From assembly GCF_001189535.1 (NCBI RefSeq), contig NZ_CP012070.1:3038001-3102000 (forward strand): 64,000 bases of DNA, given 5' to 3'. The notes beneath the pieces were generated by a model. That model saw only the letters and a list, made by a program, of their open reading frames with translations. It was not told the DNA's origin and ran no database searches. The DNA is from Arsenicicoccus sp. oral taxon 190. GTDB lineage: Bacteria; Actinomycetota; Actinomycetes; Actinomycetales; Dermatophilaceae. The position numbers and the translations under genes were made by a program. Positions 8,520-16,386 of the stretch are shown in pieces; position 1 is the first letter of the stretch, and each line of letters starts with the position of its first letter.

Positions 8520-8541
8520 TGGGTCCTCCTCCACGCTGGTC

Positions 8542-8555
8542 GTTGAACTTTCAAC
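8542..8555. promoter_or_regulatory. Inverted repeat GTTGAA-CT-TTCAAC, probable operator of the monooxygenase operon
   Basis: Six-base perfect arms are separated by two bases, 23 bases upstream of the monooxygenase start. The TTGAA-N2-TTCAA form is typical of MarR-family operators. It is AT-rich against a very GC-rich background. Confidence 0.5.
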
Positions 8556-8609
8556 CAGCCTAACGCAGGGATGGCCCGGATCATTCCCGGTCGTGCTGTC
8601 TGACCGCCG

Positions 8610-8876
8610 TCAGCCCGCCGCTGCCTCGTCGTGCCCCAGCCCGGTCCCGCGCGAGGACCCGCCCCCCGCTCCTTGGGCGTCGCTGCTGAGCTGGTCGATC
8701 AGGCGCTGGGTGGCGACCGCGATCTCGAGCACGGTCTCCTCGAAGACCTCGCGGTGCTGCGGCTGCGGCCCGGCCCCGCCGGTGACCCGACGCACGTAGT
8801 GCAACGCGGCCGCGCGCGCCTCCGCCGACGTGGACATCATCTCCACGTCGTGCAGGGCCCGCAGCTGCTTCGCCAT
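8610..8876 (-). CDS. DUF2277 family protein
   Basis: An 88-residue protein matching the small DUF2277 family. It begins AKQLRALHDVEMMSTSAEARAAALHYVRRVTG, and continues with the ETVLEIAVATQRLIDQL helix. The usual N-terminal MCRNI is replaced here by MAKQL. Function is unknown; the family is predicted to be cytoplasmic and helical. The C-terminal 20 residues are Gly/Ser-rich and not conserved. It is divergent from the DUF6703 gene. Confidence 0.75.
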   Translation of the reverse strand: MAKQLRALHDVEMMSTSAEARAAALHYVRRVTGGAGPQPQHREVFEETVLEIAVATQRLIDQLSSDAQGAGGGSSRGTGLGHDEAAAG

Positions 8877-8983
8877 ACATCCAGCGTGACACAGCCGAGA
8901 GGTGAAGATGGGGCAAACCGCACGAAAACTCGTCGTGGGACCGTGGTCCTCGACGCGACCGGGGCGGTCGGTAGGCTGAGCGG

Positions 8984-9277
8984 GTGAGCAACCCCCATCC
9001 CGTGCGCGACTCCGTCGAACGCGCCAGCACCCCCGCCGTGACCGCCCTCGCCGGCCTGCCGACCTGGGCCACCACCATCGTGTGGCTGGCACTGCTGGTG
9101 CTCGCGGCGCTGGTGGGGCCGCCCGTGGGGTGGGTGCTGCTCGCGGCCGCGATCCTGTTCGTCGCGTGGCTGCTCTACCTGGTCTGGCCCTACGCGTCGA
9201 CCAACGCCAAGCTGATGCGCGTCGCGGTGCTGCTCGTCGGCGTGGCCGTCGTCCTGGTGCGCCTGCTCCCCCGCTGA
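8984..9277 (+). CDS. DUF6703 family membrane protein
   Basis: A 97-residue protein with a GTG start and two or three membrane segments (about residues 29-45, 46-67 and 76-95). It resembles the small actinobacterial DUF6703 family, with RDSVERASTPAVTALAGLP at the N-terminus. No function is known. The gene is complete, ending with VLVRLLPR. Sequence of a 5'-truncated sodium symporter begins directly after its stop codon. Confidence 0.7.
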   Translation: MSNPHPVRDSVERASTPAVTALAGLPTWATTIVWLALLVLAALVGPPVGWVLLAAAILFVAWLLYLVWPYASTNAKLMRVAVLLVGVAVVLVRLLPR

Positions 9278-10437
9278 CGGAGTGGCGGGTCTTCGGGGCG
9301 GTGCTGACCATCATCTACACCGTCGCGCTGTCCGTGGTCCAGGTCGTCGCGATGGGGTCGATCCTCGCCGGGATCCTGGACATCGACACCCGGCTGGCCA
9401 TGGTCTACGCCGGCGTCGTCGTGGTCTTCTACACCTTCCTCGGCGGGATGTGGTCGGTCACCCTGACCGACATCGTGCAGTTCGTCATCAAGACGCTCGG
9501 CGTCATGCTGCTCGCCCCGATCTTCGTCCTCGCCGACCCCCGGGTGGGGGGCCTCGGCGGTCTGGTGGACAAGGTGCCCGCGGGCCACTGGGACCTCGGG
9601 GCCTACGGCTTCGCCGGCACCCTCTACTGGATCCTGCTCTACGTCCCGGGCCTGGTCATCGGCCAGGACATCTGGCAGCGCGTCTTCACCGCCAGGAACG
9701 AGCGCGTCGCCAAGACCGGCACCCTGTCGGCCGGGTTCTACTCGATCGCCTACGCCCTCGCCGCGATCCTGCTCGGCATGGCGGTCCTCGCCGCCGGCAT
9801 CACGGTCGCCAAGCCGGGGCTGGTCTTCGAGGTCGGCGTCGTGAGCTTCCTGCCGGCCGGGCTCGCCGGGCTGCTGCTCGCAGCCGCCATGGCCGCCGCC
9901 ATGTCGGTCGCCTCCGGGACGATCCTCGCGGCCTCCACGGTCGTCTACAACGACCTCTACCTGCGCTTCGTGCGCGGCGAGAAGCACGCCGAGGTCGAGG
10001 AGGCCCACGTCGACGCCACCGGTCGGGTCCACACCGCCCGGGACGTGTGGATCAACCGCGGCATCGCGCTGGCGCTCGGCCTGGTCATCATCGTGCTGTC
10101 GGTGCTGATCGAGGACATCTTCAAGGCGCTCGACCTGTCCTACGGCTTCCTGTCCGGCTGCGTCTTCATCCCCGTCTTCGCGGCCTTCGTCCTCAAGCGG
10201 GTCAGCCCGCGCGCCGGCCTGGTCTCCCTGGCCCTCAGCTTCCTCGCCGTCGCGTCCACGATGGTCTACGGCCGGGTGAGCGGCGAGGCCGACTTCTCCA
10301 TCGGCGGCAACTACCCGATCATGATCGGCATGGCCGTCGGCCTGGTGTCGCATGTCGTCGCCCACCTCACCGACCCCCACAAGGTGGTCCCCAACGTCGA
10401 CCCGGACGTCGACGACCTCGAGGAGCTGCCGGCATGA
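9278..10437 (+). pseudogene. Sodium:solute symporter (SSF family), 5'-truncated
   Basis: The frame from about 9280 encodes 386 residues of a typical SSF transporter from roughly the fourth membrane segment onward: RVFGAVLTIIYTVALSVVQ, FYTFLGGMWSVTLTDIVQF, IGQDIWQRVFTARNE, AAAMAAAMSVASGTILAAS, and a polar tail. SSF proteins of this type have about 100-120 further residues (three membrane segments), which are missing. The homologous sequence begins immediately after the stop of the preceding gene, as expected for a deletion junction. Translation could start at a GTG at 9301, but the product would still lack the first helices needed for Na+ and substrate binding. The next gene overlaps it (ATGA), so the pair was an operon. 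Confidence 0.8.
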
Positions 10438-11627
10438 CGGCGACCCCGCGGCGGCATACGGCCGCAGACCCCGACCGGCTCGTCTCCTCCCGCTACCGCG
10501 GCGCGGCGTCGACCCCGATGAGCTCCGCGGTGGACCTGGCGAGCAGGTTCGACGACGTCATCTCCTTCTCGCTCGGCGACCCGGACCTGACCACGGACGC
10601 CGGCGTGATCGACGCGGCGGCGGCCGACGCCAAGGCAGGGCACACGCACTACACCGACACCTACGGCGACCCCGAGCTGCGGCGGGAGATCCTCGCGTTC
10701 TACGCCGAGGAGTACTCCCACGAGCGGCCGCTGTCGGACCTGCTCGTCACGACGAGCGCCTGCCACGGGATGTGGCTCGCGCTGGAGTCGATCCTCGACG
10801 ACGGCGACGAGGTGATCATCCACGAGCCCTACTTCACGCCCTATCCCCACCAGATCCGGCTCGCGCGCGGCGTCCCGGTGGCGCTGCCGACCTACGAGGC
10901 CGAGGAGTGGCAGGTCCGCCCCGAGCGGCTCGAGGCCCTGATCACCGAGCGGACCCGCGCCGTCATCCTCAACTCCCCCACCAACCCGACGGGGGCGTGC
11001 TTCTCCCGCGAGACGCTCGAGGCGGTGGCGGAGATCGCCATACGGCACGACCTGGTGGTGATCGCGGATGACATCTACCCGCTCTACTCCTACGACGAGC
11101 CCCACCTGCCGATCGTGACGCTGCCCGGCATGGCGGAGCGTACGATCGCGCTCGGGTCGTTCAGCAAGGACTACGTCATGACGGGGTGGCGCATCGGCTA
11201 AGTCATCGCTCCCCCGGCGATCATCCGCACGATGAAGGACGTCAACGAGAACGCCGTCTTCACCGCGCCGGCCATCTCCCAGCGCGCCGCGCTGCACGCC
11301 CTGCGTCGCCGCCACGAGATCCAGCCGCCGATCAAGGAGCTCTACGCCGAGCGGATGCGCTACGCGTGGGAGCGGGTGTGCGCGACGCCGCGCATGTCGG
11401 CGCTGCGGCCCAAGGGCTCGATCTACCTGTGGGTCAACGTGTCCGAGACGGGTCTGCCGTGCGAGGAGGTGGCGCGGCGGCTCTTCGAGGAGGCGCACGT
11501 GCTGACGATCCCGGGGACGGCCTTCGGGGAGTCGTGCGAGGGCTACCTGCGGCTCGCGATGACGGTGTCCGTCGAGCGGTGCGCCGAGGCCTTCGACCGC
11601 ATCTCCCGCATGCCCCTCTTCACCTAG
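10434..11627 (+). pseudogene. PLP-dependent class I/II aminotransferase interrupted by an in-frame TAA
   Basis: The two halves read in the same frame and form one 397-residue class I/II aminotransferase. The first half (255 codons) covers SFSLGDPDLTTDAG, NSPTNPTG, VIADDIYPLYSYDE and the PLP-lysine segment SFSKDYVMTGWRIG. It then meets TAA at 11199-11201, exactly where the family has Tyr (GWRIGY). The second half continues VIAPPAIIRTMKDVNENAVFTAPA to the normal C-terminus at 11627. A single base change (TAC or TAT to TAA) explains the break. A peptide stopping there would lack the C-terminal small domain. Amino-acid specificity is unknown. Confidence 0.85.
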
Positions 11628-12091
11628 CCCATCGAGTCCGGCATCTGCACCGCCACCACGCGCCCGCGCGCGACCACGGTGTCCCCCGCCGAGACGGTCT
11701 CCTCCACGATGACCTTGCGCCCCTTGACCTGCTCGATCACCCCCCGCACCTCGAGCTCGACCCCCATCGGCGTCGGCGCCAGGTAGTCCACCTGCAGGCT
11801 CGCCGTCACGTACCGCAGCAGCGGCTCGGTCGCCGGATCCACGCCGGCCGCCCGAGACCCCGCGGCCGCCGCGGACCCCGTGCCGTGGCAGTCGATCAAC
11901 GACGCCAGCAGCCCGCCATAGACGAATCCCGGGATCGCCGTGTGCTCCGGCCTCGGCGTGAACCGCGCCACCGTCCCCTCGCCGTCCCAGTAGCTCTTGA
12001 GCTGGATCCCCGCCTCGTTGAGCCGCCCGCAGCCGTAGCAGTGCGCGACGTCCTCGTCGTAGCAGTCCTGGAACGCCTGCTGGTCGCTCAT
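11624..12091 (-). CDS. PaaI-family hotdog thioesterase
   Basis: A 155-residue hotdog-fold protein of the PaaI/YbgC-like acyl-CoA thioesterase group. The N-terminus has CYGCGRLNEAGIQLKSYW, and the central helix with its GG motif reads IPGFVYGGLLASLIDCHGTG. The strand VDYLAPTPMGVELEVRG follows. The acyl substrate is unknown. The start at 12091 has GAGGAGGG about nine bases upstream. Its stop codon and that of the aminotransferase pseudogene overlap in opposite orientation within CTAG. Confidence 0.88.
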   Translation of the reverse strand: MSDQQAFQDCYDEDVAHCYGCGRLNEAGIQLKSYWDGEGTVARFTPRPEHTAIPGFVYGGLLASLIDCHGTGSAAAAGSRAAGVDPATEPLLRYVTASLQVDYLAPTPMGVELEVRGVIEQVKGRKVIVEETVSAGDTVVARGRVVAVQMPDSMG

Positions 12092-12137
12092 CGTCGAGCC
12101 CTCCTCGTCATCGGGTCCCTCGAGCCTAGGCCCCAGC

Positions 12138-12198
12138 CCGTATGCCGCTCCGCCCGCCGCCCCACCTCGTCGCCGAGCGGCGCGGCGCTGCGGCATAC
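12138..12198. repeat. Inverted pair of CCGTATGCCGC motifs between the PaaI-like gene and map
   Basis: One copy (12138-12148) faces a second copy in reverse orientation (12188-12198), separated by 39 bases. They lie between the PaaI-like gene start and the map stop. In RNA the two could pair as an 11-bp stem, so this may act as a terminator or processing site for map. It may equally be a coincidence of two copies of the dispersed motif. Confidence 0.5.
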
Positions 12199-12217
12199 GG
12201 TCGTGGCGTCCGCGGGC

Positions 12218-12994
12218 TCAGCCCACCGCGGACCGGTCGGTCAGGACCAGCGGGCCGGACTCGGTGATCGCGATCGTGTGCTCGACGTGGGCGGTGCGGG
12301 ACCCGTCGGCGCTGCGCAGCGTCCACCCGTCGCGGTCCTTGGCGAGGACGTCGGTGCCCGCCATGAGCCAGGGTTCGACGGCGATGACCAGGCCGGGGCG
12401 CAGCACGAGACCGCGACCGGGGCGACCGTCGTTGGGGACGTGCGGCTCGCCGTGCATGGTGCGCCCGACCCCGTGGCCGCCGAACTGCGTGTTGACGCCG
12501 TAGCCCGCCGCCGCGGCGATCTCGCCGATGGTCGCGCTGATGTCCCCGAGCCGGTTGCCGACCTGGGCCACGCCGATCGCGGCGGCCAGCGCGCGCTCGC
12601 ACGTGTCGATCAGTGCCAGGTCGGCCTCGGCCGGCTCCCCCACGACGAAGCTGATGGCACTGTCGGCCACCCACCCGTCCACGGCCGCCGCGAAGTCCAG
12701 CGACACCAGGTCCCCGTCTCGCAAGCGGTAACGGTGCGGAAGCCCATGCAGCACAGCGTCATTGACGCTGGTGCAGATCACGTGCCCGAACGGCGAGTCG
12801 CCGAAGCTCGGGTGGTAGTCCACGTAGCAGCTGACCGCGTCCCGCTCCCGGATCAGGCCGGCCGCCCGCGCGTCGATGTCGAGCAGGTCCGTGCCGACGC
12901 CCACCTCGCGCCGCAGCGTCGCCAGCACCTCGGCCACGAACCGACCGGCCGGCCGCATCGCCTCGATCTCCCCAGGGGTCTTGTACTCGATCAC
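12218..12994 (-). CDS. map: Type I methionine aminopeptidase
   Basis: A 258-residue enzyme that removes the initiator methionine from nascent proteins. The five metal ligands of the family can be placed: Asp in SLDFAAAVDGWVADS (two Asp), His in GGHGVGRTMHGEPHV, Glu in IAVEPWLM, and Glu in HVEHTIAIT. It starts with GTG at 12994, since the family N-terminus IEYKTPGEIEAMRPAG begins there. A GGGAGGG lies upstream. Length is standard for type I without an SH3-binding extension. It lies downstream of argG on the same strand, about 180 bases away and separated by a strong hairpin. Confidence 0.95.
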   Translation of the reverse strand: MIEYKTPGEIEAMRPAGRFVAEVLATLRREVGVGTDLLDIDARAAGLIRERDAVSCYVDYHPSFGDSPFGHVICTSVNDAVLHGLPHRYRLRDGDLVSLDFAAAVDGWVADSAISFVVGEPAEADLALIDTCERALAAAIGVAQVGNRLGDISATIGEIAAAAGYGVNTQFGGHGVGRTMHGEPHVPNDGRPGRGLVLRPGLVIAVEPWLMAGTDVLAKDRDGWTLRSADGSRTAHVEHTIAITESGPLVLTDRSAVG

Positions 12995-13071
12995 CGCCCC
13001 ACCCTCCCACGTCCGACCGCTGCTCCCCGCACCATCCCGGGTCTCGGCGGCCGTGCCGCGTCTGCATGGCC

Positions 13072-13107
13072 GTCCCCCGTCTCGGGCTGCAGCCCAAGAC
13101 GGGGGAC
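13072..13107. terminator. 36-bp near-perfect palindrome after argG, probable terminator
   Basis: Arms of 11 bases beginning GTCCCCCGTCT pair perfectly. A nested GGGCTGCAGCCC palindrome forms the centre, with one C-A mismatch between the two parts. It lies between the argG stop and the map start. There is no U-tract. Partial repeats of the same core (AGACCGGGGACA) follow at about 13116-13140. Confidence 0.6.
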
Positions 13108-13147
13108 ACGCTGCCAGACCGGGGACACAACCCCAGACCGGACCCAG

Positions 13148-13158
13148 CCGTATGCCGC
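13148..13158 (+). repeat. Copy of the 11-bp motif CCGTATGCCGC
   Basis: An intergenic copy directly downstream of the argG stop codon. Confidence 0.6.
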
Positions 13159-13170
13159 GCGCCGTCGTCG

Positions 13171-14595
13171 TCAGTCCACACCGAACTCGATCGCGGCGTG
13201 GTCCAGGCTCTCCACGTCCTCGTCCGCCTCGAGGTAGCGACGGTCCCGGGAGATGCGCTCGGCGCCACCGGGTTCCAGCTCGCCCATCAGCCTGCCCTGG
13301 GCCACGCCGAGCAGCCCCATCCCGGCATACTGCTCGAGCCGCGAGCGGGAGTCGGCGATGTCCAGGTTGCGCATGGTCAGCTGGCCGATCCGGTCGACCG
13401 GTCCGAAGGCGGCGCCCTCGGTCCGCTCCATCGACAGCTTGTCGGGGTGGTAGCTGAAGCCGTCGCCCGCGGTGTCCAGGATCGAGTAGTCCTCGCCGCG
13501 ACGCAGCCGCAGGGTCACCTCGCCGGTCACGGCGGAGCCGACCCACCGCTGCACGGACTCCCGCAGCATCAGGGACTGCGGGTCCAGCCAACGCCCTTCG
13601 TACATCAGGCGCCCGAGCCGGCGACCCATGTCGTGGTAGGCCGCGAGGGTGTCCTCGTTGTGGATCGCGTTGAGCAGCCGCTCGTAGGCGATGTAGAGCA
13701 GCGCCATGCCCGGCGCCTCGTAGATGCCGCGCGACTTGGCCTCGATGATGCGGTTCTCGATCTGGTCGGACATGCCGAGGCCGTGGCGGCCGCCGATCCG
13801 GTTGGCCTCCAGCACCAGCTCCACGTCGTTCGCGAAGCCCTGGTCGTTGATGGCCACCGGCCGCCCCTGCTCGAACCGCACGCTCACGTCCTCGGTCGCG
13901 ATCTCCACCGCGGGGTCCCAGAACTTCACGCCCATGATCGGCTCGACGGACTCCAGGCCGGTGTCGAGGTGCTCGAGGGTCTTGGCCTCGTGGGTGGCGC
14001 CCCAGATGTTGGCGTCGGTGGAGTAGGCCTTCTCCTTGGCGTCGCGGTAGGGCAGGTCGCGGTGCGAGAGCCACTCGCTCATCTCCTGGCGCCCGCCCAG
14101 CTCCTCGACGAACTCCGCGTCGAGCCAGGGCTTGTAGATCTTCAGCCCCGGGTTGGCCAGCAGCCCGTAGCGGTAGAACCGCTCGATGTCGTTGCCCTTG
14201 AAGGTCGACCCGTCGCCCCACACGTGCACGTCGTCCTCGCGCATGGCGCGCACCAGCAGCGTGCCGGTGACGGCGCGCCCGAGCGGGGTGGTGTTGAAGT
14301 AGTAGCGACCCGCCGAGCGGATGTGGAAGGCCCCGCAGGTCAGCGCGGCCAGGCCCTCCTCCACCAGCTGCGGGCGGCAGTCGACGAGGCGGGCGGCCTC
14401 GGCGCCATACTCCATCGCGCGGCTCGGCACCCCCTCGATGTCGGGCTCGTCGGGCTGGCCGATGTCAGCGGTGTAGGTGAAGGGCACGGCGCCCTTCTCG
14501 CGCATCCAGGCGACCGCCACCGAGGTGTCGAGGCCGCCGGAGAACGCCAGGCCGACGCGCTTGCCGACCGGGAGGGAGGTGAGGACCTTGGGCAT
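13171..14595 (-). CDS. argG: Argininosuccinate synthase (long form)
   Basis: This enzyme joins citrulline and aspartate with ATP in arginine synthesis. The 474-residue protein has the ATP-binding AFSGGLDTSVAVAWM near the N-terminus and the citrulline/aspartate segments YTADIGQPDEPD and HVWGDGSTFKGNDIERF. The length is that of the E. coli-type enzyme rather than the shorter, more common actinobacterial form. No other arginine gene is adjacent. A candidate ArgR box lies 19-36 bases upstream. The -10 hexamer TATGCT lies six bases before the ATG with no Shine-Dalgarno, so the transcript is probably leaderless. Confidence 0.95.
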   Translation of the reverse strand: MPKVLTSLPVGKRVGLAFSGGLDTSVAVAWMREKGAVPFTYTADIGQPDEPDIEGVPSRAMEYGAEAARLVDCRPQLVEEGLAALTCGAFHIRSAGRYYFNTTPLGRAVTGTLLVRAMREDDVHVWGDGSTFKGNDIERFYRYGLLANPGLKIYKPWLDAEFVEELGGRQEMSEWLSHRDLPYRDAKEKAYSTDANIWGATHEAKTLEHLDTGLESVEPIMGVKFWDPAVEIATEDVSVRFEQGRPVAINDQGFANDVELVLEANRIGGRHGLGMSDQIENRIIEAKSRGIYEAPGMALLYIAYERLLNAIHNEDTLAAYHDMGRRLGRLMYEGRWLDPQSLMLRESVQRWVGSAVTGEVTLRLRRGEDYSILDTAGDGFSYHPDKLSMERTEGAAFGPVDRIGQLTMRNLDIADSRSRLEQYAGMGLLGVAQGRLMGELEPGGAERISRDRRYLEADEDVESLDHAAIEFGVD

Positions 14596-14601
14596 GGGTT
14601 C

Positions 14602-14607
14602 AGCATA
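14602..14607 (-). promoter_or_regulatory. Putative -10 box of argG (TATGCT)
   Basis: The hexamer lies six bases upstream of the argG ATG, placing the transcription start at or next to the initiation codon. No ribosome-binding site fits in the gap, so leaderless translation is inferred. Confidence 0.5.
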
Positions 14608-14613
14608 CGAATC

Positions 14614-14631
14614 AATGCATGTCTATGCATA
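14614..14631. promoter_or_regulatory. ARG box (ArgR operator) upstream of argG
   Basis: TGCAT and ATGCA half-sites are separated by four bases (GTCT), giving the 18-bp AATGCATGTCTATGCATA. This matches the known ArgR half-site and spacing pattern. It overlaps the region between the presumed -35 and -10 boxes, so arginine-dependent repression is expected. Confidence 0.75.
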
Positions 14632-14662
14632 ATCGGCCGTATGTCGGAACCGCCCGCCGGCC

Positions 14663-15472
14663 TCACTGCGGCGTGTCGACCGCCCCGCCGTATCGCCGGT
14701 CCCGCTCGGCGTAGATCTGCACGGCCCGCCACAGGTCACGCCGGTCGAAGTCGGGCCACAGGGTGTCGAGGAAGACCATCTCGGCATACGCGCTCTGCCA
14801 CAGCAGGAAGTTGCTCGTGCGCTGCTCCCCCGACGACCGCAGGAAGAGGTCGACGTCCGGCATGTCCGGGTAGTCCAGGTGGCGCGCGACCGTGCGCTCG
14901 TCGATGCCGCGCGGCGACAGCCGACCGGCCGCGACCTCCTCGGCGATCCGGCGGACGCTGTCGGCGATCTCGGCGCGCCCGCCGTAGTTGACGCAGAAGT
15001 AGAGCGTCAGCACGGCGTTGTCGCGGGTCAGGTCCTGCGCGTGCTCGAGCTCCTTGATGACGCTGGACCACAGGCGCGGGCGCCGCCCCACCCACCGCAT
15101 CCGCACGCCCCACTCGGCGAGCTGGTCGCGGCGCCGGTGGATCACGTCGCGGTTGAAGCCCATGAGGAAGCGCACCTCGTCGGGGCTGCGCCGCCAGTTC
15201 TCGGTGGAGAAGGCGTAGGCGGACAGGTTGGGGATGCCCATCTCGATGGCGCCGGCGACCACGTCGAGCAGGCTCGCCTCCCCCGCCTCGTGCCCCTGCG
15301 TCCGCGGCAGCCCGCGCTGGTTGGCCCACCGGCCGTTGCCGTCCATGACGACCGCGACGTGCTGCGGGACGAGCTCACGCGGTATGGCGGGCGGCCGGGC
15401 GCCGCTCGGGTGCGGGAAGGGGTGCCGGATCTCGCCGCGGTAGGGCTCGACCCTGCTGCGCCTCAGTGCCAC
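14663..15472 (-). CDS. uppS: Isoprenyl transferase (cis-prenyl, UPP synthase type)
   Basis: This enzyme condenses isopentenyl diphosphate onto an allylic primer to make the polyprenyl carrier for cell-wall synthesis. The 269-residue protein has the cis-prenyltransferase motifs HVAVVMDGNGRWA (catalytic Asp), YAFSTENWRRSP, YFCVNYGGRAEI, and RSSGEQRTSNFLLWQSAYAE. Start is GTG at 15472 with GAGGAG six bases upstream. It follows recO after only ten bases, so the two are co-transcribed, the common actinobacterial arrangement. Confidence 0.94.
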   Translation of the reverse strand: MALRRSRVEPYRGEIRHPFPHPSGARPPAIPRELVPQHVAVVMDGNGRWANQRGLPRTQGHEAGEASLLDVVAGAIEMGIPNLSAYAFSTENWRRSPDEVRFLMGFNRDVIHRRRDQLAEWGVRMRWVGRRPRLWSSVIKELEHAQDLTRDNAVLTLYFCVNYGGRAEIADSVRRIAEEVAAGRLSPRGIDERTVARHLDYPDMPDVDLFLRSSGEQRTSNFLLWQSAYAEMVFLDTLWPDFDRRDLWRAVQIYAERDRRYGGAVDTPQ

Positions 15473-15482
15473 GCCTCGCTCC

Positions 15483-16211
15483 TCATGCTCGCTCGACCAA
15501 CCGCAAGGACCGTACCCCGCGCTCGAGGTGCCACTGCACGAACGCCGCCACCAGGCCGGCCCCCTCGCGGCGGTGCCGTGCCTCGCTGGCGTCGGCGCGG
15601 TCCCAGTCGCCGGACAGCAGCGCCGACAGCAGCACCATGGTGGCGGGGCTCGGGGCGGCGGACCCCGGGGGGCGGCAGTCGCGGCATACGGCACCGCCGG
15701 AGGCGAGGTTGAAGCCGCGATGCGGACCGGGCGCGCCGCACCGGGCGCACTCGTCGAAGCTCGGCGCCCACCCGGCCGTCGCGACGGCCCGCAGCAGGTA
15801 GGCGTCCAGGACCAGGCCGCTGTCGTGCTCCTGGTTGGCGAGGCTGCGGAGCGCGCCGGCGAGCAGCATGAACTGCTGGGCGTTGGGCTCGTGCTCGACC
15901 GTCAGCTGGTCGGCGGTCTCGACCATGGCGCTGGCCGCCGTGTAGGCGCCGTAGTCGCGCATGATCGTGTCGGCGTAGGCACCCAGGGTCTCGACCTGCG
16001 TCACCGTGTCGAGCGAACGCCCTTGGTAGAGCTGGACGTCCACGACCATGAACGGCTCGAGCCGCGCGCCGAAGCGGGACTTGGTGCGACGCACGCCCTT
16101 GGCCACGCCGCGGATCTTGCCGTGGCGCCGGGAGAGCATCGTGACGATGCGGTCCGCCTCACCCAGCTTGTGGGTGCGCAGGACCACCGCCTGATCCCGG
16201 TAGAGCGCCAT
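15483..16211 (-). CDS. recO: DNA repair protein RecO
   Basis: A mediator that loads RecA onto SSB-coated single strands in the RecFOR pathway. The 242-residue protein has the N-terminal OB-fold (ALYRDQAVVLRTHKLGEADRIV), the central helical domain, and a C-terminal zinc ribbon with CARCGAPG and CRDC. The ATG at 16211 fits the family start MALYRD. It heads an operon with uppS. Confidence 0.93.
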   Translation of the reverse strand: MALYRDQAVVLRTHKLGEADRIVTMLSRRHGKIRGVAKGVRRTKSRFGARLEPFMVVDVQLYQGRSLDTVTQVETLGAYADTIMRDYGAYTAASAMVETADQLTVEHEPNAQQFMLLAGALRSLANQEHDSGLVLDAYLLRAVATAGWAPSFDECARCGAPGPHRGFNLASGGAVCRDCRPPGSAAPSPATMVLLSALLSGDWDRADASEARHRREGAGLVAAFVQWHLERGVRSLRLVERA

Positions 16212-16280
16212 CACCCCATTGTCGCCCCTGGGTCCCCACATCCAGGCGCGACGCTCCCGACCCGCCCCCACTCTGCCGCC

Positions 16281-16293
16281 ATTGGTCACCAAT
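16281..16293. promoter_or_regulatory. Palindrome ATTGGTCACCAAT, putative operator (first of a pair)
   Basis: A 13-bp palindrome with six-base perfect arms, located between divergent recO and alkB. A second copy with a different central base lies exactly 50 bases further right. The regulator is unknown. Confidence 0.5.
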
Positions 16294-16330
16294 CACGGTT
16301 TGGATCGTTCACGCGGGCGCCTGGGACGTC

Positions 16331-16343
16331 ATTGGTGACCAAT
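16331..16343. promoter_or_regulatory. Palindrome ATTGGTGACCAAT, putative operator (second of a pair)
   Basis: Same six-base arms as the site at 16281, with G instead of C at the centre. It is closer to the alkB start (44-56 bases upstream), so alkB is the likelier target. Confidence 0.5.
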
Positions 16344-16386
16344 GGGGGGGTGGTCGCCGGGCCGCCGGCCGACGCATGTCCGGGGT

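Noticed and set aside
9301..10437. SSF symporter as a functional short protein from GTG 9301
   Set aside because: The first three membrane segments of the family would be missing, and the homology starts exactly at the end of the preceding gene. A deletion is the simpler reading.
11199..11201. TAA as pyrrolysine-like recoding or programmed readthrough in the aminotransferase
   Set aside because: Pyrrolysine uses TAG, and no recoding signal is visible. The family has Tyr here, so a simple nonsense mutation is sufficient.
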